Shown here: positions 35,838-43,588 of the stretch, in pieces
How the letters are laid out: each line of letters begins with the position of its first letter
Position numbering within the stretch: the first letter of the stretch is position 1
Source: Arthrobacter sp. CJ23
Lineage (GTDB): Bacteria; Actinomycetota; Actinomycetes; Actinomycetales; Micrococcaceae
Direction of reading: 5' to 3'
Assembly: GCF_024741795.1 (NCBI RefSeq)
Contig: NZ_CP102950.1
Span: 2,666,001 to 2,730,000 of the forward strand
DNA length: 64,000 nt
The notes under the pieces: model-generated
What the model was told of the DNA's origin: nothing
Database searches by the model: none
The model's input: only the letters and a program-made list of their open reading frames with translations
Made by a program: the position numbers and the translations under genes

Positions 35838-35984
35838 ATGAACTACAACATCGACACACTGCCAGACGCCGACCACAGAGGCCCGTGGACGGATCAGCCC
35901 CTTGAGGACCGCAGGGAAACAGCAGCGGAAGCACTGGACCGGAAGTGCTCCGAGATGGATTACCAGAACAGTTGGTACCGCTAA
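35838..35984 (+). CDS. Small phage protein, 48 residues
   Basis: Starts at ATG 35838 with GGAG 5 nt upstream. The product (MNYNIDTLPDADHRGPW...) is acidic, without a membrane helix, and rich in Asp, Arg and Trp/Tyr. An upstream in-frame ATG at 35799 lacks a ribosome site. Its stop overlaps the next start (TAATG). Not recognised; probably translated together with the 35-residue membrane peptide that follows. Confidence 0.6.
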   Translation: MNYNIDTLPDADHRGPWTDQPLEDRRETAAEALDRKCSEMDYQNSWYR

Positions 35985-36091
35985 TGATTAGTTGGATATT
36001 CGCAGCGACAGCAATAGCCCTAGTAGCCCTCAAAATCAGCCATATCAGGAAGCTCCGGAAGATATTGGCCACGCATTCTAGCACGGATTAA
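35984..36091 (+). CDS. Single-pass membrane peptide, 35 residues
   Basis: The ATG shares its A with the preceding stop (TAATG), so translation is coupled. The sequence begins MISWIFAATAIALVALKI, one hydrophobic helix, followed by a basic tail with four Lys/Arg in HIRKLRKIL. It has the form of a phage lysis peptide, holin or antiholin. It directly precedes the extended -10 promoter and the holin-like gene. Confidence 0.55.
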   Translation: MISWIFAATAIALVALKISHIRKLRKILATHSSTD

Positions 36092-36092
36092 A

Positions 36093-36101
36093 TGATATAA
36101 T
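36093..36101 (+). promoter_or_regulatory. Extended -10 promoter TGATATAAT
   Basis: Perfect TATAAT with the TGn extension and no good -35, in an A/T-rich island. It would start the lysis and packaging genes near 36108. Matches of the same type occur at 33512-33520 and 38983-38991. Confidence 0.6.
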
Positions 36102-36139
36102 AGAGGTTGAGGATATCCCCCGATCAGGAGGATGATTTT

Positions 36140-36322
36140 ATGGACCTCTCCCAGCTAATCGGACAAGTTCCACAGGAACTATTCCCATTCGCAATCCTTG
36201 CCTATCTGGCATGGGAACTAATCCGCAGGGCACTACCCCGCAAGGGCGAAGACTGCGAACCACCGGATGACGATGAACCGGATACACCGATTATTCATTC
36301 GAACCCTAACGTCAAGGGATAG
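36140..36322 (+). CDS. Holin-like membrane protein
   Basis: A 60-residue protein. ATG at 36140 is preceded by a full AGGAGG. Its one hydrophobic helix (LFPFAILAYLAWELI, about residues 14-28) is followed by RRALPRK and an acidic tail with a run of Pro and Asp. Directly upstream of the M23 endopeptidase, so a role as holin is likely from context. No sequence family was recognised. Confidence 0.6.
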   Translation: MDLSQLIGQVPQELFPFAILAYLAWELIRRALPRKGEDCEPPDDDEPDTPIIHSNPNVKG

Positions 36323-36389
36323 CGACGAGACAGCCGGAGAGACGGCCCCTCAGAGCCATCCTGAGGGTATTTGACTTTAACGAGGCAGA

Positions 36390-36893
36390 ATGACCCAAAA
36401 ACCCAAAACAAGGTCCACAGAGGCCGATATTAGGCTGATCAGACCCTATTACGGAGACGCCGCCGTCCTCCAAGGATTTGGCGAGCATTCCGAGGTCTAT
36501 GGACGCTTCGGACTCAAGGGCCACAACGGGCTAGACCTCGGGCTAGTCATGGCTCCGGTGCTTGCCGCTCACGACGGAATTGTGGAGTTTGCAGGAGACG
36601 CCGGAGAGTGGCCCATGCTTGGGGCCGCTGCTGGAATCGCCGTTCTGCTGGAAGCCCCAGGATTCCGCACTGAGTATGCCCACCTCATGCGGACATACGT
36701 CACCGTGGGGGATGTAGTGAAGGCAGGCGACGTTATCGGCATCTCAGGCAACACAGGGGCCACTACTGGCTACCACCTCCACTTCGGCCTACTGCTCAAG
36801 CCGTTCAACCACGGCAACGGATATGCGGGGCGCATAGACCCTACCCCATACATGGATACCCCTACCCCTGTAGAGGTACCCGCCCATGAGTAG
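36390..36893 (+). CDS. M23 (LytM/lysostaphin-type) endopeptidase, probable endolysin
   Basis: A 167-residue zinc endopeptidase expected to cut peptidoglycan cross-bridges at lysis. All metal and catalytic residues of the family are present: His45 and Asp49 in GHNGLDLG, His98 in YAHL, His129 and His131 in HLHFG. There is no signal peptide and no separate cell-wall-binding domain, so export should depend on the holin. Unusually for a siphophage it lies before terminase rather than after the tail genes. A CCTCAG/CTGAGG hairpin (36349-36366) sits just upstream of its GAGG ribosome site. Confidence 0.85.
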   Translation: MTQKPKTRSTEADIRLIRPYYGDAAVLQGFGEHSEVYGRFGLKGHNGLDLGLVMAPVLAAHDGIVEFAGDAGEWPMLGAAAGIAVLLEAPGFRTEYAHLMRTYVTVGDVVKAGDVIGISGNTGATTGYHLHFGLLLKPFNHGNGYAGRIDPTPYMDTPTPVEVPAHE

Positions 36894-37173
36894 CTATGGA
36901 GGACAGCGCAGCGTCAAGCTCATGGAACTGGTCTATGCAACGTATGAGCCAGTGTGTCATCTATGCGGGAAGTGGATAGATGTTGAAGCCACCGGGAACT
37001 ATGGCCCATCGGTAGACCACCTAGTAGCCCGGTCCCATGGCGGATCAGACGAGCTATCAAACCTCAAACCGGCACACTTCCTGTGCAACAGCACCAGACA
37101 GAACCGCCCGATCGAAGAGTGGCGAGCTACCAACACAAATGAGCTGGAATGGCTCATTTCTTTAGCTCCGTGA
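36886..37173 (+). CDS. HNH endonuclease (packaging-associated)
   Basis: A 95-residue protein with CHLCGKWI, the HNH core PSVDHLVARSHGGSDELSNLKPAH and a following Cys in FLCN, giving a beta-beta-alpha metal finger. In HK97-like phages such a protein beside terminase assists cos cleavage and packaging. It overlaps the endolysin by 8 nt and precedes the terminase genes, supporting that role and suggesting cohesive ends. Confidence 0.85.
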   Translation: MSSYGGQRSVKLMELVYATYEPVCHLCGKWIDVEATGNYGPSVDHLVARSHGGSDELSNLKPAHFLCNSTRQNRPIEEWRATNTNELEWLISLAP

Positions 37174-37241
37174 CCTGATCAAAGCCCCGCGCGCTACTTT
37201 CCTCTCTCTCCCAACCCTTTTATCTTCCAGTAGGACCAGAT

Positions 37242-37511
37242 ATGACCACATCCCCCACGATTGCCGACGATACGGCGAGATTCATCAAGTTCCTTGAAGA
37301 CGCTGACCTCATCACCGACGAGCACGCCCTGACTGTCTCCCTGCTGACTCAGCTAGTGGAGCAACTACCCACCGCAGCTAACGCCACACAGTTCGCCGCG
37401 CTCTCCAAGGAAATCCGCGCCACGATGGAAGCCCTCCCCAAGCCGGAAGTCAGGCAATCCGATGAGGTCCAGGATTTCTTCGACGAGCTAACCGAACTGG
37501 GGGATGTCTAG
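37242..37511 (+). CDS. Probable terminase small subunit
   Basis: An 89-residue acidic, helical protein overlapping the large terminase by 8 nt. It lacks a recognisable HTH but has the size, charge and position of small terminase subunits in compact actinophages. The C-terminus (DEVQDFFDELTELGD) could dock on the large subunit. Assignment is from context. Confidence 0.55.
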   Translation: MTTSPTIADDTARFIKFLEDADLITDEHALTVSLLTQLVEQLPTAANATQFAALSKEIRATMEALPKPEVRQSDEVQDFFDELTELGDV

Positions 37512-38943
37512 CCAGCAGGATTCTGCCGGATACTGGCTCGACACCCTAGGAGCAGCTCAACCGCTCTACGCAACCCAGCCCACGCCGGGAGCCAAAAACG
37601 AATTGGCGATAGTAGAGCGCGTCGCTCAGGAGCTAGGCACTCCCCTGCTCCCATGGCAAAAGTACGTTGTCAGGGTAGCCACGGAGAAGAATCCTGACGG
37701 TTCCTACCGCTACGGAACTATTGTCCTGACGGTCCCCCGCCAGTCCGGTAAGTCCCTTCTGATCAGGACCGTCCTGACGGCCCGAGCGCTGACCAATCCG
37801 AAGCGCAAGGCCTTTGCAACGGCCCAAACTGGCAAGGACGCGCAGGAACGCTGGCGAGATCTCATAGACGCCATTTCCGCCTCCAAGTTCGGTAACACCA
37901 TTCACGTGCGCCGAGCTGCTGACAGCCCACGAATCACCTTCCACAACGGATCTCGTATAGCTCCGTTCGTCCCCAATGCCGAATCCCTCCACGGATACAC
38001 GTTCGCTGATCTCGTGCTTGATGAGGTGTTCTGCTTCGATGAGCTGCTGGGCAATGACATTCTTGGTGCCGCGATTCCGGCCATGCAGACCGTCACCGCT
38101 CGCCAGACCTGGCTCATTTCCACCAAGGGAACCCCCAAGTCAACGTTCCTCAATTCCTGGCTCAAGAGGGGCCGGCTCGCACTTCAGGAAGAGTCTCCGG
38201 CTGTTGCCATTTTCGAGTGGGCACTACCTAACGGCGTGGACGCTTCGGATGCCTCACTCTGGGACTTTCACCCCGGCTTGCATGGCGGCTTGATCACCAA
38301 GGACGACATAGCCCAAGCCCAAGGGCAGATGAGCCGTGGCGAGTGGGAACGCTCCTACATGAACCGCGAGACGATCACCGTTGAGTCAGTGCTGGATACA
38401 AAGAAGTGGGCGCAGTCCTACGCGACTCTTGGCACCCCGCAGCGCCGAAGTGTTGGCATCGGCTGGGAAGTTGCCTATGACAAGTCCTCAGCCGCAATCG
38501 TGGCCGCTTTCAAGGAAGGCGAGTTCATCCAAATCAAAGTCCTACGTACCGGGGCCGGAATCGGTTGGTTGCCGGATGCCCTCAAGCAGGTCAAGGATTC
38601 GTACCCGTTGGATATCACCGCTGACAAGTACCCGATGAACCAGATGATTACGGATGCCTTCTACGCGGACAACTACGGGGCCGAGCTACGCCTGTTGAAG
38701 GCTGACGAGTACAAGACTGCCGGAGTTTCGTTCAAATCCCTTCTGGAAGACGGACGCCTTCAGCATGACGGACACATTGCTCTTAGGGACGCCATTTCCA
38801 GCGCTGCTACAAGGCGCATGGGTGAGGGATGGGTGTTCTCCCATGAGCGTTCAGAACCGGCCCTGATTGCCGCTGTCGCCGCCGTCCGCATGGTCACCGA
38901 ACAAAGGGCCTATGAAGCACCGATGGTCCTCTTTGCTGACTAA
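37504..38943 (+). CDS. terL: Terminase large subunit
   Basis: Packaging ATPase and nuclease, 479 residues. The adenine-binding and Walker A region is TVPRQSGKSLL near residue 77; Walker B with the catalytic Glu is ADLVLDEVF near 170; the coupling motif is WLISTKGTP near 200. The C-terminal RNase H-like nuclease carries acidic residues in IGWEVAYDKSS, DITADKYP and the DAISSAATRR region. HK97/phiC31-like type. Followed by a non-coding leader before portal. Confidence 0.95.
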   Translation: MSSQQDSAGYWLDTLGAAQPLYATQPTPGAKNELAIVERVAQELGTPLLPWQKYVVRVATEKNPDGSYRYGTIVLTVPRQSGKSLLIRTVLTARALTNPKRKAFATAQTGKDAQERWRDLIDAISASKFGNTIHVRRAADSPRITFHNGSRIAPFVPNAESLHGYTFADLVLDEVFCFDELLGNDILGAAIPAMQTVTARQTWLISTKGTPKSTFLNSWLKRGRLALQEESPAVAIFEWALPNGVDASDASLWDFHPGLHGGLITKDDIAQAQGQMSRGEWERSYMNRETITVESVLDTKKWAQSYATLGTPQRRSVGIGWEVAYDKSSAAIVAAFKEGEFIQIKVLRTGAGIGWLPDALKQVKDSYPLDITADKYPMNQMITDAFYADNYGAELRLLKADEYKTAGVSFKSLLEDGRLQHDGHIALRDAISSAATRRMGEGWVFSHERSEPALIAAVAAVRMVTEQRAYEAPMVLFAD

Positions 38944-38982
38944 GTAGTTGCAGACGCACACTAACTGCGCTTGCAATATATG

Positions 38983-38991
38983 TGGTATAAT
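38983..38991 (+). promoter_or_regulatory. Extended -10 promoter TGGTATAAT before portal
   Basis: Perfect TATAAT with TGG extension, 40 nt after the terminase stop. It shares the 10-mer ATGTGGTATA with the control region at 33509-33518. It would transcribe the structural genes with an RNA leader of about 145 nt. Confidence 0.6.
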
Positions 38992-39031
38992 GGTATGAGT
39001 GATTCCGGCAGAATCATTTGTTTAAGTATCG

Positions 39032-39073
39032 AGCCGGAGCGGGTTTCTTCCTCCTTTCTTTCCCGCTCCGGCT
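39032..39073 (+). other. Strong RNA hairpin in the portal leader
   Basis: A 12-bp perfect G/C-rich stem AGCCGGAGCGGG with an 18-nt pyrimidine-rich loop (mostly C and T). It lies between the promoter at 38983 and the portal start. No T-run follows, so it is either an inefficient terminator or a structured leader such as an attenuator, RNase site or packaging signal. Confidence 0.55.
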
Positions 39074-39142
39074 TCATATACCAAGCGCCAAGTAAAAAAC
39101 AATTCAAATCACCTGTATTTGTTGTCTTTACTTGGAGTTCGC

Positions 39143-40330
39143 TTGGGTTTCTTCGATTACCTCTTTGGCACGGATAATCTTCCAGCGCGCCAAGAAGTTG
39201 CCGCCTCATACATTGAGGAATGGCCTCTTGCGTCCCCGTTTACCGACAATTCCGGCCTTGAGCGCCTGACGTTCGAATCCCTTTACGGCCTGCCCTCTGA
39301 CGCCTCCAACGTCCCCATTACGCGCAAGACCGCCATGAGCATTCCGGCCATTGCAAAATCCCGCTCTCTTATTGCTACCTCCATCGCTCGCATGCCGCTC
39401 ATTGCCGAGAAGGCGCAGCGTCCACTGGCTACCCAACCGTCTTTCCTGAATCAGCTACAGGCAGGCGTACCGAACTTCCAGACGGTCACTTGGATTGTCG
39501 ATGGGCTGATCTTCTATGGCCGTAGCTTCCTGCTGATTGAGGGCCGACAGTCCAACGGACTGCCTGCGTCCCTTCGACTGGTTCCGGAGTGGAACGCCGA
39601 AGTCAACGAGCACGGCGAACTCATCAAAGCCTTTGACCGTCCAGTATCCCGTGGCTCCTACATCCGCATCGATGCCCACCACGAGGGCTTGCTGAACTTC
39701 GCCGGGGATCTCATCCGAGACACCAAGGAACTTGAGCGCGTAGCCGCTGAGGTTGGCGCTAACCCGGTCCCGTCGATCCTGCTCAAGCAGACCAAGGGAC
39801 AGATGACTCAGGACGAGATCACAGCCCTTCTAGGTCAGTGGTCCTCTGCACGCCGCAAGCGCTACGGATCAGTTGCTTTCGCCAATGATTCTGTGGATGC
39901 CCAATCCATGGGACAGGCCGCAGAGAACCTGCTTATCGAGGGCCGCAACTTCCAGGTTCTACAGCTAGCCCGCGCCCTCTCCATCCCCGCGTACTTCCTT
40001 GACGGATCTGTTGACGGAGCGTCCCTGACGTACACCAACACAGCCGGTAAGAACCGCGAACTCATCGAGGCAATCAGCCCGTACATGGTGGCGATTGAGC
40101 AGACTCTCAGCCTCTATCTGCCAGCCGGAACCGTGGCCGAATTCGACACTTCCGCGCTGCTCCGTGGCGACACCAAAGAGCGCATGGACATGTACGCCGT
40201 CGCGCTCACTGCCGGTATCTACACCGTCAACGAAGTCCGCGCCATGGAGAACCTAGATGCCCTTCCGGGGCCGGAGCCGGTAACCCCTCCCGCACCGGAA
40301 CCAACTACCGAGGAATCCCCCAATGTCTGA
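39143..40330 (+). CDS. Portal protein
   Basis: Forms the dodecameric portal ring. The 395-residue protein begins MGFFDYLFG, the usual start of HK97-type portals. TTG at 39143 is chosen because GGAG stands 5 nt before it; an upstream TTG (39119) has no ribosome site. Family landmarks include PAIAKSRSLIATSIARMPL near residue 70, LIFYGRSFLLIE near 115, GRNFQVLQLARALSIPAYFLD near 275, and a Pro-rich C-terminus. Overlaps the capsid gene by 8 nt. Confidence 0.88.
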   Translation: MGFFDYLFGTDNLPARQEVAASYIEEWPLASPFTDNSGLERLTFESLYGLPSDASNVPITRKTAMSIPAIAKSRSLIATSIARMPLIAEKAQRPLATQPSFLNQLQAGVPNFQTVTWIVDGLIFYGRSFLLIEGRQSNGLPASLRLVPEWNAEVNEHGELIKAFDRPVSRGSYIRIDAHHEGLLNFAGDLIRDTKELERVAAEVGANPVPSILLKQTKGQMTQDEITALLGQWSSARRKRYGSVAFANDSVDAQSMGQAAENLLIEGRNFQVLQLARALSIPAYFLDGSVDGASLTYTNTAGKNRELIEAISPYMVAIEQTLSLYLPAGTVAEFDTSALLRGDTKERMDMYAVALTAGIYTVNEVRAMENLDALPGPEPVTPPAPEPTTEESPNV

Positions 40331-41759
40331 AATCCACGCATACGGAGAGCTTCTGACAGCCTCCGCAGAAGACCGCACCCTGACCTACAAGCTTCTTCCG
40401 TTCGGTGAAGAGGGCTTTACCAGTGTCGGCAAGATCATTGCCTCAAAAGGCTCCGTGACCATTCCGGAAGATGTGAATTCTCTGGAACTCAACGAAGAGC
40501 ACGATTTCAAGAAGCAAATCGGAAAGTTCGTTCGAGTCGAGGAAACAGACTCCGGCATTGAGGCAACTGTCCGCATCGTCAACACCACCAAAGGTAATGA
40601 CGCTCTAACTCTCGCTGCTGAAGGCCTCCGCACAGGAATCAGCGTCGAAATCGCCAACCCAATTATCAGGGACGGCAAACTCACAGCCGGTCAGCTCACA
40701 GGAGCAGGGCTAGTAGTCCGACCAGCTTTCAAAAATGCACAACTGGTGGCCGCTGATTTCGGCAACCTCACCCCTGAAAAGGAAACCCACATGGAAACTA
40801 ATTCCGAAACTCTAGAAGCAACGGAAGCCGTTTCCGTTGTCCAGGCTGCTCCCGTCTTCGCTGCCTCAGCCAACTACCCTGGCGATTTTGCTCAGACTCT
40901 TCTGGCCGCAGCTCGTGGCGAGAATGGCCCGCTGACCGCAGCTCTTGCCGAAGTCCACACAGACTTCGACCCTGCCAAGATCTACCTCAAGGATCAGGAT
41001 CTGGGCACCCTTTGGAATGCCCGTCGCGTGTCCCGTCCTATCGCTGAGCGCTTCCTCAAGGGTGCCGTTACCTCCCTGACACTGACCGGTACCCGCCGTA
41101 CCCGCGTGACTCAGGTAGCCGACTGGGCAGGCAACCGCGTTGAGCTTCCGACATCCCCAGGTTTCACCACTACCCGCGAATGGTGGGGACCGGTAGCCAA
41201 GGCCGTAGCTCTTGGTCTTTCCGCTGAAATCGTGGCCTTCGGTGACGCTTCGGTCATCTCTGACATTTACGCTGACGCTCTGGATTCCTACTACACGCAG
41301 ACCGAAGCAATCGTTGTAGACCGAGTTCTTAGTGACTCCCCTGCCGTTACCGCTACTACCGGTGCTATCGCCGCAGTCAACAAGGCCGCAGACACCATGA
41401 ACGCCATTGGCGCAAACCTTGACTTCGTTCTGGTCAGCCCTGACGTTCACGCAGCCATCCGCGATATCCCGGCTGCTAACGCTCCATGGTGGCTCCAGAA
41501 TCAGGGCAAGCTCTCCATCTCAAACGGAACAATTTCCTTTGAAGGCGGACCGATCATCGTTTCCAGCGCGGCCCTTCCCATCAAGACCGTTATTGCTGGT
41601 GACGCCCGAGCCATTGACTTCCGCGAGTCCAAGGACTTCCGCCACGGCGCACACAACCTACCGGTCTTTGGTGAGGACATTTCGCTTGTGAAGTTCTACG
41701 CCCTCAAGACTCTTGACGCAGGCGCACTGATCAAGTTCACGAACGTTACCGGCGCTTAG
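40323..41759 (+). CDS. Fused prohead protease and major capsid protein
   Basis: A single 478-residue frame. Residues 1 to about 150 form an HK97-type prohead protease with His60 in NEEHDFKK and Ser107 in GISVEI as catalytic residues. Residues 160-478 are an HK97-fold capsid protein, with the N-arm, SAEIVAFGDAS, SPDVHAAIRDI and the late strands GISL-like DISLVKF. Fusions of this kind occur in very small siphophages. An internal ATG with a strong ribosome site (40791) could make free capsid protein of 322 residues from the same frame. The protease would thus be incorporated at low copy as a fusion. Confidence 0.85.
   Translation: MSEIHAYGELLTASAEDRTLTYKLLPFGEEGFTSVGKIIASKGSVTIPEDVNSLELNEEHDFKKQIGKFVRVEETDSGIEATVRIVNTTKGNDALTLAAEGLRTGISVEIANPIIRDGKLTAGQLTGAGLVVRPAFKNAQLVAADFGNLTPEKETHMETNSETLEATEAVSVVQAAPVFAASANYPGDFAQTLLAAARGENGPLTAALAEVHTDFDPAKIYLKDQDLGTLWNARRVSRPIAERFLKGAVTSLTLTGTRRTRVTQVADWAGNRVELPTSPGFTTTREWWGPVAKAVALGLSAEIVAFGDASVISDIYADALDSYYTQTEAIVVDRVLSDSPAVTATTGAIAAVNKAADTMNAIGANLDFVLVSPDVHAAIRDIPAANAPWWLQNQGKLSISNGTISFEGGPIIVSSAALPIKTVIAGDARAIDFRESKDFRHGAHNLPVFGEDISLVKFYALKTLDAGALIKFTNVTGA
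40777..40793 (+). promoter_or_regulatory. Internal ribosome site and start codon within the protease-capsid gene
   Basis: AAAAGGAAA followed by CCCAC and the in-frame ATG at codon 157; AAGGA ends 7 nt before ATG. The position is exactly the linker between protease and capsid domains. Confidence 0.6.
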
Positions 41760-41761
41760 TC

Positions 41762-42073
41762 ATGATCACCACGGCAGACGTAATTGGCTTTATGGGCATT
41801 ACCCAGAATTTGGATTCCCTAGAGCTTATCGTGCCTGCCGTCAATTACTACGTGGATGCTCTCCCGCAAATCGACAGAAATGTCGCCGGTTGGGAGAGCA
41901 CCACAAAGTTTGCCGCCGTACTTCTTGCCGCTCGCTGGTACAAGCGCAGGAACTCCCCCGGCGCAACGATTGACGGCGCTATGGACGGCGGACAAATCCG
42001 AATCACCAAGTATGACTCGGACATTGCACGCTTGCTCCACATTGACGGCTTCGAACAGCCACAGGTGGGCTGA
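41762..42073 (+). CDS. Head-tail connector (gp6-like) protein
   Basis: A 103-residue helical protein. The pattern (helical N-terminus MITTADVIGFMGI, AVNYYVDAL near residue 30, AAVLLAARWYKRRNSP near 55) matches head-tail adaptor proteins of the HK97 gp6 class, which follow the capsid gene. ATG lies 2 nt after the capsid stop. It ends in TGATG with the next gene. Confidence 0.7.
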   Translation: MITTADVIGFMGITQNLDSLELIVPAVNYYVDALPQIDRNVAGWESTTKFAAVLLAARWYKRRNSPGATIDGAMDGGQIRITKYDSDIARLLHIDGFEQPQVG

Positions 42074-42423
42074 TGACCACGATCACCGAAGCAATCAACG
42101 AAATCGTGGACAGCCTCAAATCGGCTGGGATTGCCGCAACTTCGGAAGCAACCATGTTGGAGCTTCCCGGCGTTCTGGTAGTCCCCTCAACGATCGAATT
42201 CCCCTATCTGGACGATCAGGAATTCAATATGGAATTCAGTCTTTTCCTCATGACCTCTGACGTATCCGGAAGCGCTGAGGTCTGGATCAAACTCCAAGAG
42301 CTTTTGCAGAAGGTCCGAACGGTCTACAAGATCGCGGACGCCCTTCCGATCAATAGGCCCAACAGCAACATTTCGAATCCCGCACCGGCATTGCTGGTCA
42401 CCCTCCAAACAACTATTTCTTAG
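42073..42423 (+). CDS. Probable head-completion or tail-terminator protein
   Basis: A 116-residue protein overlapping the preceding stop by 1 nt (TGATG). The arrangement helix (TEAINEIVDSLKSAGI), beta strands (LPGVLVVPSTIEFPYL, EFSLFLMTS), helix (AEVWIKLQELLQKVRTV), beta strand is that of small tail-terminator proteins. Assignment is by position and predicted fold only. Confidence 0.5.
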   Translation: MTTITEAINEIVDSLKSAGIAATSEATMLELPGVLVVPSTIEFPYLDDQEFNMEFSLFLMTSDVSGSAEVWIKLQELLQKVRTVYKIADALPINRPNSNISNPAPALLVTLQTTIS

Positions 42424-42431
42424 GAAACACC

Positions 42432-42839
42432 ATGGCAGTAAATACCATCACCATCGGTGCCGGAAGCCTCACCATCGGAGCAGCCGCAGCACTCGTTAAC
42501 TTCTCCAGCCAAGTCACAGCTTGCCGTCTGGTCCCGTCCGTAGATCAGGGCGACAACATCGCCACTCTTTCAGGCGAGTCAGTAGCCGGTGACCGCACGG
42601 AGTCTTTCACCCTTGAGGGAACTCTCCTCCAGGACTTCGGCACAGCAGCCGGAACCACGGAAAAGCTCTTCACCATGCGTGGACAGACTCACGTCTTCGA
42701 GTTCATCCCCAACACCGTCAAGGCCAAGAAGATCACTGGATCTCTTGTGGTTGAGGCAATCGAAATCGGTGGCGACGTCAACACCAAGCCAACGTCTGAC
42801 TTCAGCTTTGTCCTAGTCGGCGCTCCAACGTTCGTCTAA
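42432..42839 (+). CDS. Probable major tail tube protein
   Basis: A 135-residue beta-rich protein with TITIGAGSLTIGAA at the start and strands with alternating hydrophobics (FTLEGTLLQDFG, HVFEFIPNTV, ITGSLVVEAIEIGGDV, FSFVLVGAP). The last strands resemble the lambda gpV-like tube fold. Size, composition and position before the tail chaperones support it as the tube subunit. Confidence 0.65.
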   Translation: MAVNTITIGAGSLTIGAAAALVNFSSQVTACRLVPSVDQGDNIATLSGESVAGDRTESFTLEGTLLQDFGTAAGTTEKLFTMRGQTHVFEFIPNTVKAKKITGSLVVEAIEIGGDVNTKPTSDFSFVLVGAPTFV

Positions 42840-42842
42840 GGC

Positions 42843-43268
42843 ATGGCTACGGAATTCGTCGGCGTCAGGGTGGAGGGCCTCAACAGGCTTGTCCGCACCC
42901 TCAAGCAAGCCGGTGCAGACATGCAGGATCTCAAGGCCGCTAACAAGCGTGCCGCTGAAATCGTCCTTGCCGCAGCCCTCCCCTTGACGCCGGTTGATTC
43001 CACAGACGGTGGACAGCTCAAGAACACGGGCCGCGCCTCCGGAACACCCCGTGAGGCCATCATCCGCTTTGGCTACAAGGCCGTTCCCTACGCCGGGGTG
43101 ACGCACTACGGAACCCCTTCCGGATATCAGGACAGCATAGGCCGGCCTCACGTTCAGGACGAACAACCTTGGCTTTCCCAAGCGGCCAAAGATACAGAAC
43201 CCGAATGGGTGGAACTGTATTGGGCCGCACTAATGAAGACGGTTGATTCCGTCGCTCACATTTACTAA
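42843..43268 (+). CDS. HK97 gp10-like neck protein
   Basis: A 141-residue protein with the gp10 hallmarks: VEGLNRLVRTLKQAGADMQDLKAANKRAAEIVLAAA at the start, then PVDSTDGGQLKNTGRA near residue 45 and a tyrosine-rich YAGVTHYGTPSG. Family members close the head-tail interface. It starts 3 nt after the tube gene. Its position after the tube is unusual but seen in compact phages. Confidence 0.75.
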   Translation: MATEFVGVRVEGLNRLVRTLKQAGADMQDLKAANKRAAEIVLAAALPLTPVDSTDGGQLKNTGRASGTPREAIIRFGYKAVPYAGVTHYGTPSGYQDSIGRPHVQDEQPWLSQAAKDTEPEWVELYWAALMKTVDSVAHIY

Positions 43269-43294
43269 TTCACACCATTTATCAGGAGATAAAA

Positions 43295-43588
43295 ATGGCA
43301 ACAATGTCTTTCACACTTACGACAGAAACCAACGGCAACACCGTAGACCACAAGGTTGATATCAAGATGGCCGACCTAGCCCGCTACGACATCGTACGTA
43401 ATCGCCACGGATTCCCGGCTCAGGAGAACGGACAGTTCCTTTTCATGGTGCTTGTCTCCTATTGCTCTCTGGTCCGCACCGGAGCTATTGCCGACACGGT
43501 CAAGCCTGAGGATTTCATCGACACGGTTCTAAACATCGAGCCAGAAGCCGAGGAAGAGGCAGAGCCCTCCAAAAGCAAGTCTTCTTAA
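43295..43588 (+). CDS. Tail assembly chaperone, short form
   Basis: A 97-residue protein (MATMSFTLTTETNGNTVDHKVDIKMADL...) with AGGAG before its ATG. Upstream of the tape measure gene as expected for the gpG-type chaperone. The C-terminus is acidic, then PSKSKSS. The stop at 43586 is bypassed by a frameshift in the long form. Confidence 0.75.
   Translation: MATMSFTLTTETNGNTVDHKVDIKMADLARYDIVRNRHGFPAQENGQFLFMVLVSYCSLVRTGAIADTVKPEDFIDTVLNIEPEAEEEAEPSKSKSS

Noticed and set aside
35650..36084. A 144-codon minus-strand frame across the lysis region
   Set aside because: It runs through the TTGG hairpins and antisense to three overlapping small genes with good ribosome sites.
36107..36139. An upstream start for the holin-like gene
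   Set aside because: It coincides with the predicted RNA start of the TGATATAAT promoter and has no ribosome site; ATG 36140 has a full AGGAGG.
43565..43588. A conventional -1 frameshift in the tail chaperone
   Set aside because: The extension that reads as protein is in the +1 frame. No slippery heptamer fits a -1 shift.
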